Assembly: GCA_958450325.1 (NCBI GenBank)
Contig: OY288250.1
Span: forward strand, 45,854,683 to 45,918,682
From: Agrostemma githago
Lineage: Eukaryota; Streptophyta; Magnoliopsida; Caryophyllales; Caryophyllaceae
Length of the DNA stretch: 64,000 nucleotides
Reading direction: 5' to 3'
Part shown: positions 22,491-34,789 of the stretch, piece after piece
Position numbering within the stretch: position 1 is the stretch's first letter
How the letters are laid out: each line of letters starts with the position of its first letter
Position numbers and translations under genes: made by a program
The notes under the pieces: model-generated
Told to the model about the DNA's origin: nothing
Databases searched by the model: none
What the model saw: only the letters and a program-made list of their open reading frames with translations

Positions 22491-22893
22491 GCGACCTAGG
22501 CCTATAGCATGCTAGTAGCCTGTTTGTCGTGTGTGTCGCCAAGGTGGGTTTTAGGATGAACGTCTAGGTGAGTCTAAGTTGCGAGGGCCCGGACATTACC
22601 TAGATTACCGTACTACCTCCTTCACTCTAGTTCTCCCTCGACCATTCCATTACCCCTTTGACCCCGACCTAATCCTAGCCCGTTCTCCTTTGTTTGTTTC
22701 CTTTGTTTAGACCTTAGATTAGTCCATAGCCATCCCCTTTAGACTAGCTCGTCTCGAACATAGTCCTAGACCGTAGCATACCATAGTCCATCCTCCCGTC
22801 CCTGTGGATTCGACCCGACTTACCCTAGATACCCTAGTTAGGTATAGCCGGTTTTGTTTGACGGTTGGGATCCACGACAAATCCCTCCCATCA
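22491..22893 (+). repeat. 3' LTR fragment of element B
   Basis: Corresponds to the last 403 bp of the B 5' LTR with about nine differences and ends CCCATCA. The ctagc duplication follows. Confidence 0.9.
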
Positions 22894-24400
22894 CTAGCAC
22901 CTCCTCACCGTTCTTGAAAGCTCTCTTGTTCTTCCTATACATGTGACCCTCGGGTAGAAACTGTCTATGACAGTCAAACCAACTAATTTTGCTTGAGTTA
23001 CTTAGGTAGAATGCTTTAGTTTCACTCATGCAACAAGGACACCCTTTTTGGCCCACCGTAGACCAACCGCTCAACATACCATACGCAGGGAAATCGTTTA
23101 TAGTCCACAAAAGCGATGCTTTAAGCTGGAAATTTTGTTTCAACGACACATCATATGTCTCCACCCCTACTTCCCACAAGTGTTTCAATTCCTCTATTAC
23201 TGGTTGTAAGTAAACATCCAAGTGGTTTTTGGGGTTTTTTGGGCCGGGAACAATGAGAGAAAGGAATATGAACGGTGGTTTCAGACAAAGCCATGGGGGT
23301 AAGTTGTACGGTGTGACCATGACAGGCCAGCATGAGTACGACTTACCAAACTGACCGAAAGGGGTGAACCCATCGGTACACAACCCAAGTCTCACGTTAC
23401 GGGGTTCCTCAGCAAATTCAGGGTAAATCCTATCAAACCGTTTCCACTCCTCCCCATCACTAGGATGACACATCTTCCCCTCTAAACGAGTTTCTTCCTT
23501 ATGCCACCTCATTTGTTCGGCTATGGTTCTGGTTGCATATAGTTTTTGAAGTCTAGGGGCGATGGGAAAGTAGGTAAGTCGACTAAGTGGTATAGGTTTT
23601 TTATGCCTCGCAACACTCTTTCCCTTCCTACCCCTCAAAACAATGTCCCCATCTACACTTTTGTATCTACCCTTCCCACATATCTTACATTCCTGAAGCA
23701 CGGAATCGTCCTTCCAAAAAAGCATACATCCATCGGGACAAGCATCGATCTTTTGATGCGGAAGTTCAAGACCTTTAACAATTTTTTTGGTATTGTAGAA
23801 TGTTTTGGTCATAATGTTGTCTTTTGGGATGAGTTTCTCAATCAACGCAGCGATACCGTCTACGCACCCAAAAGGTAGGTTATACTCACATTTGAGGGTC
23901 ACTATCATAGACGCCACTTCTAACAATGTCACATCACACCCTCCATATATTGGCTTCTCCGCAGCCTCTAACATATCAAAAAAAGCTTTCGCTCGTGGGT
24001 TTGGCTCTTGTGGGGTTGGTTGGTCATCGTCGTTAGTGTATATGCTCCCATCATTAAACAAATTGCACTCAACCACATCAACAATCATTCCTCTCACCCC
24101 GCCCTCATTCTGATCCACCTCAGTTACCCCAACAGCAGACGTCTCACCATGACAAATCCAATAATAATAATTTGGGCTAAACCCATCTGAGATAATATGT
24201 TCCTTAATCAGAATATCATCCAAGAATTTGAGGTTCTTACATTTCACACAAGGACACCTAAATCTACCCTATGACGCGTATTCGGGATGGGTTTTAGCGA
24301 ACTCAAGGAAACTATTAACACCCTCTAAAAATTCAGTTCTGGGACGTCGTCTCTTATCTAATCTTTCCTTATACATCCATTTTCGTTCCTGTCGCTTCAT
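22894..24400 (-). pseudogene. TNP2-type CACTA transposase, N-terminal half
   Basis: From ATG at 24400 on the minus strand. The N-terminal part is a transposase-associated domain: a basic KRRRPRTEFLEGV stretch, FLEFAKTHPEYAS, then CPCVKCKN. A TAG at 24270-24272 interrupts it. The TNP2 domain follows with CPDGCMLFWKDD, CPICGKGRY-like CKICGKGRY, LRLGLCTDGFTPFG-like RLGLCTDGFTPFG and YGMLSGWSTVGQKGCPCC. The reading frame ends where element B is inserted (22894-22898 is the shared ctagc) and continues at 11758. Apart from the one stop this half is well preserved. Confidence 0.85.
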
Positions 24401-24995
24401 TTTTTTATCTAAAAAATTGGGACAATAACCACATACAAATTATTTTCTCTTAAGTAATTTACTAATAAATACACACTACTCACATATTTTGTAAAATTCT
24501 CATTTCACCTAAACATAGTACTATTTGCACCTAATCATCCATAATTACGTTACTAAATCGACATAATTGTATTTCAATTCCAATTTCCTAACACATCAAA
24601 ACAACCCAATTCATTCAACTACGTAACCGCAAACCCTAATTTTATACTAACAATCTACCTATTTCAAATAGGGGAACCTATTGGGCGATTAACATTCTAA
24701 CTACACTAAATATTCCAACACTAACAACAACACTACACTATAAAAACATCTAACTCAAAAACTAATCTATTTATATCAATAAATAAAAAAATTAACAAAT
24801 AATTTAAATTAAGTATAGATAAAAAAACATATCGAAACTAAAAAAATGGAGGAATGAAGAAGGGAGGAATGAAGAAGGAAGGAGTGGGAGACGGGTTAGA
24901 GAGAAGGGAGAGGGATTGTAGAGAGAGAGAGTGAAATGAGTAATGTGTGAGGGGGAGAGGGGCTGCTCGCGCATAAAAAAAAATTCACAAAGGTT
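24401..24995. other. CACTA 5' region upstream of the transposase
   Basis: AT-rich, without an ORF. It contains a GA-rich tract (about 24840-24960). It probably holds the transposase promoter and any upstream exon. No clear TATA box could be chosen. Confidence 0.5.
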
Positions 24996-25267
24996 GGCGA
25001 CCGAAATCGGTCGCTAAATCGGTCGCGCGTCTTTTTTCTTAGCGACCGAAATCGGTCGCTTAATTAATGAATTTAGCGACCGAAATCGGTCGCGTGTCCA
25101 TTTTTTAGCGACCGATTTCGGTCGCTGAAATAAATTATTTTTTTGAAAAACCGTCTCCTCGTCCAGCGACTAATATCAGTCACGCGTCGTACTTTCAGTC
25201 GCAAAATTAGCTACTGAATTTATCAGTCGCGCGTGATTAGTAGCTATATGAAGTATTTCTTGTAGTG
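24996..25267 (-). repeat. Right subterminal repeats and terminal inverted repeat of the CACTA
   Basis: Copies of gcgaccgaaatcggtcgc in both orientations, then gcgactgaaa-type variants, ending in CTTGTAGTG. The CG-rich form is kept here but mostly altered at the left end. Confidence 0.8.
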
Positions 25268-26136
25268 GTTTCCGTGTCATTTTTTTTCAAAAAAAAAACC
25301 GTCATTTCAAAATTGCATCTTTCCAAAAATACCCACCTTTCGAAAAACCCAAAATACTGTCCATTTCGGGACCCGACTCTTCAAAACACCCAAATTTGAA
25401 AAACCCGAAATGCTGCCCATTTCGGGGCTCACCTTTTTCAAAATATCCAATTTTCAAAACTCGGAATGCCGCCGAAATTTAGGATCAACGATTTGACTCA
25501 AAATATCCTTTTCTTTAGTCGGCAGGCTGTCTGTTTTAACTCTCGAATTTCCAACACCGTTTTGATTTTCTGAATTTTCTTCAAAATTCTAATCTTGGTT
25601 TTTGAAATTCCGCTTTTCATTTTCGAACTATCGGAAATTCATCCTTTACATATTCCAACTTCAAACCTCCAACTTTCCTAAAATAGACCTTCCCTATTAT
25701 AGGACCTACCGTCTATCCGTGTGTCAGGTCTTTGCATAGTATGTAGAGGGTTTATAGCGTCGAAACTCCGTCGATCTTATATCACGAGTTTCCCCCCTTT
25801 CCCGAGTCCGCCTTATTTGTCAAGGCACGACCAACCCGCGTGGGGCATACCCCTACAAAGGAAAGTCTGTCCATACACTCGAGTCAAAAGTCTGGGGAAT
25901 AATCTCACATGGACCTTCCTTCGAACGGGACTAGGCCCACTAGGCCAAAATCCTAAGGAAGTCATACCACCTATGAGTCATCCGTCTAGGTGTCTTTCCT
26001 GTGTCTTTTCCACTCAGTCCTTTTCTTTTGAGTCGCTCGGGATGTACTTTTTTCTATGGTTCCAAGATCTGGGTTCGGTTTCTGATTACGCGGTGTTCTT
26101 ACAGACAGGCCACCGGCAACCAGACACACTCGCAGG
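25268..26136 (+). other. Leader of Tat element A, right part
   Basis: No ORF. It has a diverged direct repeat near 25330-25440 (gaaaaacccgaaatgctgcccatttcggg and relatives). It leads into the gag frame at 26137. Confidence 0.6.
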
Positions 26137-29100
26137 ATGGAAGCTACTTTAAGCAGTCTGAAAACCTCTGTGGACGCCATGATCGACAAACAGGCCGACA
26201 TCGAAGCCCAACTGAATGAAATGAGGGCTGGTCAAGTTGCTATCGTCACTCGTTTGGCTGCAGTGGAGCACAGGACTCCAAATACTGGGGTTACGGAACC
26301 TCTAGCTGAACTGGTTAACTCGGTTCGCCGATTGGAAAAACAGGTTCACTTGACTAGGAGTAACAATATCCACAGGGAGAATAGTCGAGAATACTCCCCG
26401 GTGAGTGACAAGCTGCCCGCAAACCTGAATCTCACGGGTTTGCCTATGTTCGAGGGAACCGAAGACCCGTTACTACATGTACGGGCCTTCAAGGAGTTTA
26501 TGGCCATCAAGGGAGTGGATTCCTCCATGTTCAAGAACCTTTTTGCTGCGTCTCTTGAAAAACACCCTCGGGCCTGGTACTACAGGCTAGACCCGAAGAA
26601 ATACCCTACTTGGGATGATGTGGCCACCGAGTTTGCTCGGAACTATGCTGACAACACCGAGATCCAAACCACAATGCGATCTCTGGAGGTCATGGCCCAA
26701 TAGCCGAAAGAAGGTTTTACCAAATACCTTCAACGCTGGAGGGCTGAGAGCGTGAAACTGGTCGATAAGCCCAGTGAGAAGACTTTGGTGGAGGCTTTTG
26801 TCAAGAACCTCCTCCCCTCCTACCGGGTTCACCTCCGATATGTTGTCATACCCAATTTCACCACCCTTACTGAAATGGGTATGAGGATCGAAGATGACTT
26901 AAGACTAGAAGGCCTCACTAAGGCCGCTGCCAAGGGTTACCAAGGGGCTTCTTCCTCCACTACCAAGCCCCAAGCAGCAACCCGCAGCATTTTTGACGCG
27001 GTTAATCTACTAGATGCCCCGTCCAAGAAGAACACCCCACCCCGGGTTTTTACTGATATAGGTACTACCTATACTTATGCCTTACAAAGGCTATCCTCTA
27101 AAGGCCTAATCCAACCGATAGGCCCAACTCCTGAAGTTCCGGTCGAGCGACGCTCCAAGAACTACAATGTCTAAGCCTATTGCCAGTACCACCGAGGCAA
27201 TGGGCATGATACCGAGAAGTGCTGGAAGCTGAAGCACTTGATTCAGGACCTAATCAAAAGCGGTAAAATCCCGCTACCCGGAGATAAGCCCAGCAACAAG
27301 GAGAACCCTTTCAGCTCCCACGCCATCTTTACCGGGGAGGTGATTGATTGCTCCCACCTTATCTCCCCATTTGTCCCGCAAGTAAACGGGATCTGGTTCG
27401 ACGACGAGGATGACGTCTACCTCGCCAAAGGGGAAGCTGTCCCCATCACCTCCGAGGAGATTCGAAGGACAAAATCCCGAGTCTTAACCAGTAACCACCT
27501 TGGTCGTCCCTATCAAGCCACTAGCTCTAGGGACACCCCTATCCCGACAACCGTCACTGAGCCATTCAGGACGGAAGTCGCCCCCGAGGAGCCAACTGCT
27601 GAAACGGCCCTAGTAAAGCTGTTGAAGACGACCCGAGGTGACCTCACTATATGGCAACTCCTGGTTAGCTCACAAGAGCATCGAGAAGCACTTACAAAGG
27701 CTCTCGATCAAATTAAGGTTGACTCTTTGGTTACCCCTGCTGAAATGGTAGCCACGGTCCTGCCCCACCTAAAGGGCAAAGCTAAGGAAGGAGGCCCGAT
27801 GATCACTTTCTCTGAAGCCGACCTACCACCATTTGGGGCCTCCCATAATCTGGCCCTCTACATTATAGTGGTTTGCCAAGGGAAATACCTCCCTATGACC
27901 CTAGTTGATGACGGGTCCGCTGTGAATGTCCTTCCACTAAGGACCGCAAAAGCCCTCGGCATTACCGAGGCCGATTACATCCCGACTGCTCAGACCATCC
28001 AAGCCTTTGATGGGAGCCCAAAGTCGGTAGCTGGGGCCGTTAAACTGACCATCATAACCGGCCCGATAGAAAAGGAGCTCGAATTCCAGGTGATCGACGT
28101 CACCTCGTCATTCAACTTGCTCCTAGGTAGGCCTTGGATCCACGCGGTCAAGGCGGTGTCCTCCACCCTCCACCGAAAGATCAAGATGCCTCTGCTTAAT
28201 GATGTCATCACTTTAGAGGCAACACCAATGACCGTGGCTAGCTGTAACGCCACGGGACGCACGGACCTCTGAGGGTTCGATTTTGTGGGGATGATCGAGG
28301 AAGAGTACCTCTTTAGGCCTTACTTCACTACGAGCATCGACACGATGTTCCAAAACCTAGGGTACTTTCCGGGGGCTACCTCTAGACCCGATCTTCCAGC
28401 TGGGAAGATCATCGAGGTCCTCAAAGATGAAGAGTCTCACTTTGGTCTCGGGTATGCCATAACTCCCGACAATGTTGTCCGAGCAGGAATTGAGAAGGCC
28501 TGCAACATTATTAAGGGTATCCACTTGAGCCCTTACAGCCCACGGTTGGCTGACTACTTTGTCACACCGGTATTTGGGGCTATTCAGGTTGGTCTATACC
28601 AACCCAATGCCGTGCAGCTCGGGACCCACTTGGCCCGGGACTGCAACTATATCCCAGAGGATGTGTTCGCCCTCATCCAATCCAACGGAACTGAAGATGC
28701 TGAGCCCGCGCTAGGGCTACTATTTTGGGAAGACACCATAGCCCCAACTCCAAAGGAAGACCTGGTCAACTTGATACTCCGCAGCAACAGGTTTGACCCG
28801 ACCAAGCTAATCTCGGATGTTGGTTCCAAGACGGGAAACAGGGCCTGGAGGAAGACTGTCAAGTGGACTGACAGTTAGGGAAAAATCTACAAGCTGGTCA
28901 CCGGAGAGGGAGACATGCCTGAGTCTGAGTCTGAGTCCGAGTCTGAGTCAGAGTCTGAGGTCGAGTCTAGGGAAGTCGGTGCTAGAGTCACTCCTGTAAC
29001 CCCTCTCCCCTTTATCATTCCTGCTGCTGGCACTTCGGGGTCTGTCCCGAAGGCCTTACCAATTCCGCCACTGACCAATGATCAGATGGCTGCTCTCTTG

Positions 29101-29298
29101 GAGCTGTTCTCCAAATTTTCAATCAATAATAACAACCGTTCTGCTTACGACTTGTCTCTTTTAAATTCTGCTGTCAAAAATGATTTATGCTATGACATTG
29201 AGAAACCAGACGAACAGGTACCCTTACCTCCACATCTGATCGAGCAACTAGAGCAAAGGGAGTCCCGAAACCCGGTGATCGAAGAAACCGGTCCATAA
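26137..29298 (+). pseudogene. Tat element A gag-protease region, broken by in-frame stops
   Basis: One continuous frame is interrupted only by stops at 26701 (TAG), 27172 (TAA), 28270 (TGA) and 28876 (TAG), ending at 29296 (TAA). Gag holds a coiled coil, then a capsid-type region (PMFEGTEDPLLHVRAFKEF; WYYRLDPKKYPTWDD; LVEAFVKNLLPSYR). A zinc-knuckle-like CQYHRGNGHDTEKC lies at about 27181-27222. The retropepsin active site is LVDDGSAVNVLP (about 27901-27936) with LLLGRPWIH downstream. A Glu/Ser repeat coded by GAGTCT units lies at about 28918-28962. The final stop may be the normal gag-pro end, since Ogre-type elements separate gag-pro from pol. Each of the four internal stops is one C-to-T change from CAG, CAA or CGA. 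Confidence 0.85.
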
Positions 29299-29300
29299 AT

Positions 29301-32300
29301 GTGGGTACAACCTTAGAGCCTCAGATACTTAAGATAGGGTTATCCTTAGATCCCGAGGAGAAACAACAGTTCATAAGCCTCCTCCAAGAGTTCAAGGATG
29401 TCTTCGCGTGGTCCTACAAGGACATGCCGGGGATAGATCGGGAAATAGCCGAGCACCACATACCAATCAAAGACGGGTGCAAACCGGTCAAACAGAAACT
29501 TCGCCGAATGAGGCCCGAATGGTCTCTCAAGGTAAAAGAAGAAGTCAATAAACAGTTCAAGGCCGGCTTCATACAAGTGTCCGAATATCCGGACTGGGTT
29601 GCAAACATCGTGCCAGTTCCTAAAAAGGACGGTAAGGTGCGGGTATGTGTAGATTTTCGGGATCTTAACAAGGGGAGCCCGAAAGATGATTTTCCGTTAC
29701 CACACATCGACATACTGGTGGATAACACGGCCGATCATGCCCTTCTATCATTCATGGACGGGTATGCCGGGTATAATCAATCAAGATGGCGGAAGAAGAC
29801 ATGAGTAAGACTACCTTCACAACACCTTGGGGTACTTACTGCTATACCGTCATGCCATTCGGTCTCATTAATGTCGGAGCCACATATCAGAGGATCGCTA
29901 CCACTTTATTACACGACATGATGCATAAAGAGGTAGAAGTTTATGTAGACGACATGATCGTCAAATCTAAAGAACGGGACGGTCACATCACCGCCCTAAG
30001 AAATTTTTTCACCCGACTGCGCAAGTACAACATGAGGCTAAACCCTCAAAAATGCAGTTTCGGGGTAACATCAGGCAAATTACTGGGTCATATCGTTAGC
30101 CAACGAGGTATCGAAGTCGACCCAGCTAAAATCAAAGCCATTACCGAGATGCAACCCCCTAAAACCGAAAAAGAAATAAGGGGATTTATCGGGAAAGTCC
30201 AGTATATTAGTCGGTTCATTTCCAAGTTAACCATGGTGTGTGAACCAATCTTCAAGAAACTGAAAGTAGGGGAACGGGTACTATGGGACGACAAGTGCCA
30301 AGCTGCTTTCGACAGGATCAAGGAAATATTGTCTGCTCCGCCTGTCTTAATGCCACCTCAACCCGGTTTGTCTCTGTCGTTATACCTAACGACGACCGAG
30401 ACAGCCATGGGGGCTATGCTGGCTCAGACGGTTGACTCCGAAGAAAGAGCCATTAACTACATCAGCAAGAAGTTTTTAGAGTATGAATGCAAGTATACCA
30501 TGCTCGAAAAGACGTGCTTGGCTCTAGTCTGGGCCACTAAGAAACTCCGGCACTATATGCTCAGTTACGAGGTCCATGTGCTATCCAAAATGGACCCGAT
30601 CAAATACATCTTCGAAAAGCCCGTTCTCAACTGTCGAATCTCTAGATGGACTCTAATGCTGGCAGAGTTTGACTTGAAGTTTGTACCGTTAAAGGCTATT
30701 AAAGGTCGAGTAGTAGCTGAATTTCTCGCCGACAGCCCGATAACCGAAGAAGGACACACCGACACCTGGTCCTTCCTAGACGAAGATATTTTCCATACTG
30801 ATACTCAAACTTGGGATTTATACTTCGATAGAGCATCCAATTTTTGAGGGTTCGGAGTCGGGATCCTCCTAATTTCACCAAAAGGGGAGCACACTCCCAT
30901 CTCTATCAAGCTGGACTTTGATGTTACCAACAATGCAGCAGAATACGAAGCATGCATTTACGGGCTACAAGCCGCCGCCAATATGGGGATCACAAATCTC
31001 CGGGTACATGGTGACTCATCCTTGGTCATTAACCAAGCACTCCAAAAATGGAAGACTCGAAATGCTAATCTCGTGGCCTACCAGGCGGGAGTAAGGGATC
31101 TCGAGAAACAATTCCAAAAGGTAGAGTACATATACCTACCCCGGGAAGAGAATCAGTTTGCAGATGCACTCTCAAGTATGGCATCTTTGCTGAACATTCC
31201 CGACCACGTGACCAGTATGCCGATTTGCGTCGAAAGACGCTCCGAGCCGGCGTACATCCACGACATCGAAGACATTGAGATAACTGATCCCGAACCATGG
31301 TATCAGGCTGTGTTAACGTACCTGACAAACGAAGAATATCCTTTCGGGACGGAAGGTCGAGCCAAGAAAGCCTTACGAAGGCTAGCCACCTAGTTCATCC
31401 GTACCGACGACGGTCAGCTATATAAAAAGACGGCAGAGGGGGCTCTTCTCCTTTGTGTTGACAAGTATAATGCTGAAAAGGTCATGGCCGAAGTACATGA
31501 TGGTGAAAACGGCCCACATATGAATGCCCACATGCTGGTCCGGAAAATCATGAGGCTCGGTTATTACTGGAATACCATGGAAGCCGACTGCCGGTTGTAT
31601 GTCAAACATTGTCATAACTGTCAAATCTTTGGCAACGTGCAACATATGTCGTCGTCACTGCTGTATACCATGACGTCACCCTGGCCATTCTCAACATGGG
31701 GTATCGACATAATCGGGAAAATAAATCCCTCTGGTACCGATGGGCATTGCTTTATTTTGGTAGCCATCGACTATTTCACCAAATGGGTCGAAGCTGAATC
31801 ATATCGCATTCTCAATGCTAAGCATGTCGCCAAGTTTATCCAGAACAAAATAATATGCCGGTACAGGATTCCTTATGAATTTATCAGTGATCACGGGACT
31901 CATTTTCAAGCCGAGACTGCGGCCCTGCTGACCAAATATAAAATCCAAAGGCATACTTCCTCGCCTTACCGCCCCCAAACTAATGGAGCAGTAGAGGCGG
32001 CCAATAAAACAATTGTCACCATACTCAAAAAGATGGCTGATAATTATCGGGACTGGCCCGACAAAATATCTTTTGCCCTATGGGGATACCGAACGTCAAT
32101 TCGCACCGCAACCGGGGCCACGCCGTATTACCTAACCTACGGGATGGAGGCAGTCCAACCAGTTGAGTTAGAGGTACCATCCCTCAGAATTTTGCTAGAA
32201 AGTCAAGTACCCGAAGCTGACTGGGTTCGAGCACGATATGACTCGTTGGTTCTACTAGACGAACGACGATCTCGTGCCCTCAATAATATCCAAATTTACC

Positions 32301-32546
32301 AGAAGAGGATCCAACGGGCCTTCAACAAGAGGGTAAGGCCCAGGCACATTAAGGAAGACAATCTAGTCCTTAAGTCAGTTCGAGCTCTACTACCAGTCGA
32401 CCCAAGGGGAAAATTCAAACCTAATTGGGCTGGTCCATATCTGGTGAAAAAGGTCCTATCAGGGGAGCAGTGATGCTGACGGACCTGGACGGGAATGAAT
32501 TTGTCAACCCAACCAACCTGGACAAACTGAAGCGTTACTACCCTTA
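29301..32546 (+). pseudogene. Tat element A polyprotein: RT, RNase H, second RNase H, integrase (broken)
   Basis: Reverse transcriptase: KDGKVRVCVDFRDLNK, then a frameshift near 29785, then TPWGTYCYTVMPFGL and the catalytic YVDDMIVKS (about 29943). The usual RNase H follows (LEKTCLALVWATKKLRHY), then a second RNase H of the type that marks the Tat lineage (TNNAAEYEACIYGL). Its first catalytic block reads YFDRASNF, with Arg where Gly is usual. The integrase keeps its HHCC finger, and the Asp, Asp and Glu of the catalytic triad appear in WGIDIIG, SDHGTHF and NGAVEAANK. Lesions are TGA at 30845, TAG at 31391, and a frameshift at about 32465 before the normal end near 32546. It cannot make an intact polyprotein. 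Confidence 0.9.
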
Positions 32547-32940
32547 ACCTCTTCTCAATGTCATTAACAAATTTTATAAAAATCATTCTTTTCAAAAAGC
32601 AAGTCAATAAGCTAGAATTACTTATTCTACTGTCGCAAACATCTTGAACCAATAGTCTTGGTGTAATTCGAAATTGCAAATTTACTAAGCCTGAACTACG
32701 TTTGGTTTGATTCTGCTAATCGCGGATACGTAGGCAACCCCTCAAAAGGGTACAACCAATGCAATCGAGAAATGACAGGAGCAGTTTAATAATAAACTTC
32801 TTTTATTAATTCAAAAAAAAACAAAAATCCCGATAGACTCGGGAAATTACAAAAGTGCAGGAATTCAAAAAAAGTACAAAAAAGCACAACACAAAATAAT
32901 AATAATACTTAAATAATATTAAAGCTAAAGGACTCGGCAC
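32547..32940 (+). other. Spacer between pol and the antisense gene
   Basis: No ORF. AT-rich, with an A-rich stretch near 32810-32930. It holds the 3' ends of two convergent genes. Confidence 0.6.
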
Positions 32941-34679
32941 TTAGGGCATCTTGCCCTTCCCCTTGTCCTTGGCCTTGGCCTCCTTGGCCTTCCACTGGCG
33001 ACGACGCGGAGGAGAGCGTTCCCGAATCACCACAGGAACCTCTCTAGCTCGGGCTCAATTGTTTGAGCCCGACTCCTCTATCACATCAATAGGCCAAAGT
33101 CGGGCCCTCACGGGCTCAGGGAGCCGGTCACGCGAACCTAATCGGTCCCGGGCCGCCAGCCTTGGCCCAAGGCGTCGCTCCAAGTCAGTCTGCCCCCGAG
33201 TGCTGTTAGAACCGACTTCCTTAAATTGAGTCTTAGTTTGGGACTTAAGACCCGATTCCTCTCGGACTGTAGCTTCAGGAATATCTCCCCCGGTGAAGAA
33301 GTCCTTGTTGTCCTTCGCCGTCTCGCGATGAACCAATTCAAAGGCCTCATCAAGCTTCAAGGCCTTGCGAGCTTCCTCGGACTCCTCAGAAATCCATTTC
33401 TGGTAAGCCCGTGACACCCAAGCGGATTGGCAAGGGCTGGGTATAGTCCATATAGGACGAGTGAACCATCTTTGCAACCAGGTGTCGCACATAGCGTCCG
33501 TCAATTGGAGCGAGACGCTGATGATGGCTTCAGTCTCAGGGATGCGCTGAGACAAACCGAACTGCCTAAGGAGACGGTCCGGGTAAGTATGAACTGTCCA
33601 GTCTAGGGACAGAATCACCAGGTAGCGAGACTGGTCTCTCTTGGCCAGGCCAGCCAACTTCGAGAGGAACCACCAAGCAACGGTCCACCTAATCAAGGGA
33701 CCCCCGTGAAACACCAGCTGTTCATCCCAGTAAGCTCGGTTTATTTGATGACTCGAGCTTATCCGCCACCTTCGAGAGCTGATCTGACTGCTCCGATAAT
33801 TGGGAATGCTCATAGGGGTCTCTATTATTGACAGTCGCTCCGACAACCATATCTGAAAAGTATACATAAGCTTCGTAAGCAACCGGGTGGTCCGCTACAG
33901 CCCACTCGATCGAGTAAGCCCTCCAAAAATGGGCAGTAGCTCGCCGAAGATGTCACTCGATCGAGTGACAGGTCCACTCGATCGAGTGATATACGGACTT
34001 CAGGAATTTCGCGGAAAAAAAAAATCGAGGTGTATACCTGCAGAATACGGGTACTTCCCGTCAGCTGTCGAGTTGGGTCAAGCCGCCTAGCGTCCAGATC
34101 CATGATGATCTCCCCGGTGGCTAGCCAAGCAGGGCTATGACCAGTCTCCATCTGGTCAACCACTCCAATCAGTCTGATTTGACCCCTGCATGAGTCAAGT
34201 TCCATCAGCCCTTCAAAGACATAACAGTGCAGCATGTAAAAGGCAAATGCCCTACGCCTGTGAGCAGGGGTGGCCCTCACATCCCGGGGATTCATAAATT
34301 TGTCAGCCAGGTCGAATAGGGAAACAGTATTCCCCCGCACCATCCGATCTGTGTCAGCATGAGACAGACCTAAGAATTCCCTTAGCCTCCTTCTCGGGTC
34401 CGGGTAGAACGGAGGAATAACTGGCTGAACAGCAGGGCTCCAACCACCTATAGCCGCAACCTCCTCGGGTAAAGGGCATATTTCTCCCCGCGGGAACGCG
34501 AATACGTGATGGGTGGTGTCCCAAAACGACAGGCAGGCGTCTAGGAAATGCGAGTCAGTTATTAGACGCTGGAGAGGGAATAGGTTGACAATTCCCATCT
34601 GGGTCAGTCAGACCTTTTCCTCATCTCGAAAATATTGGGACCATGCGAGAAGCATAGCTGTCAAGTGATCGATACCCAT
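32941..34679 (-). pseudogene. Antisense gene of the Tat element, plant-mobile-domain-like, one intron
   Basis: Two exons on the minus strand: 34679-34038 and 33852-32941. The 185-nt GT-AG intron keeps the frame. The N-terminal region resembles the plant mobile domain: FWDTTHHVFAFPRGEICPLPEE (about 34530-34465) is the conserved block, followed by WSPAVQPVIPPF. The middle is Trp-rich (WTVAWWFLSKLAGL). The C-terminus is charged and ends in a Lys-rich tail before TAA at 32941. Stops at 34608 (TGA, before a second ATG) and 33055 (TGA, near the tail) interrupt an otherwise open frame. Extra antisense ORFs are reported in Tat-lineage elements. The role is unknown; silencing escape has been suggested for mobile-domain proteins generally. 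Confidence 0.75.
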
Positions 34680-34779
34680 GACAGGAATTTCTAGCTTTCT
34701 TGAAAGTCTAAAAAAAAGATTTTGAGAAGGAAAAGAAGAATTTGAGTTGAGATGCAGAGAACTGAAGCAGGGATTCTCA

Positions 34780-34789
34780 TATTTATAAT
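34780..34789 (-). promoter_or_regulatory. Putative TATA box of the antisense gene
   Basis: The minus strand reads TTATAAATATG, about 105 bases upstream of the ATG at 34679. The nearby leader is pyrimidine-rich. This would give the antisense gene its own promoter. Confidence 0.5.

Larger units (their letters stand above)
11759..22893 (+). mobile_element. Athila-like LTR retrotransposon B, containing inverted element C
   Basis: 5' LTR 11759-13388, tRNA-Asp primer site, intact gag-like ORF, internal palindrome array, non-coding region to 16225, then element C in reverse, then the last 403 bp of B's 3' LTR (22491-22893). A perfect ctagc duplication shows that both outer ends are genuine. The terminal 403 bp differ at about 9 positions from the 5' LTR, so the insertion is fairly young. 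B's 3' internal end and most of its 3' LTR are missing at the B-C junction. Confidence 0.9.
7463..25267 (-). mobile_element. CACTA (En/Spm-type) DNA transposon, split by LTR elements
   Basis: The right end on the minus strand starts CACTACAAGAAATAC. The left end on the plus strand reads TACTACAAGAG, with its first base changed. Both ends carry palindromic subterminal repeats. On the minus strand it encodes a TNP2-type transposase (24400 to 9765, interrupted by B) and a second tnpA-like gene (9644-8064). Flanking triplets (ttg left, gtt right) do not form a clean 3-bp duplication. Without the Athila insertion it is about 6.7 kb. Confidence 0.88.

Noticed and set aside
7463..25270. Target-site duplication of the large CACTA
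   Set aside because: Flanking triplets ttg and gtt do not match, so I claim none; the left end is also mutated.
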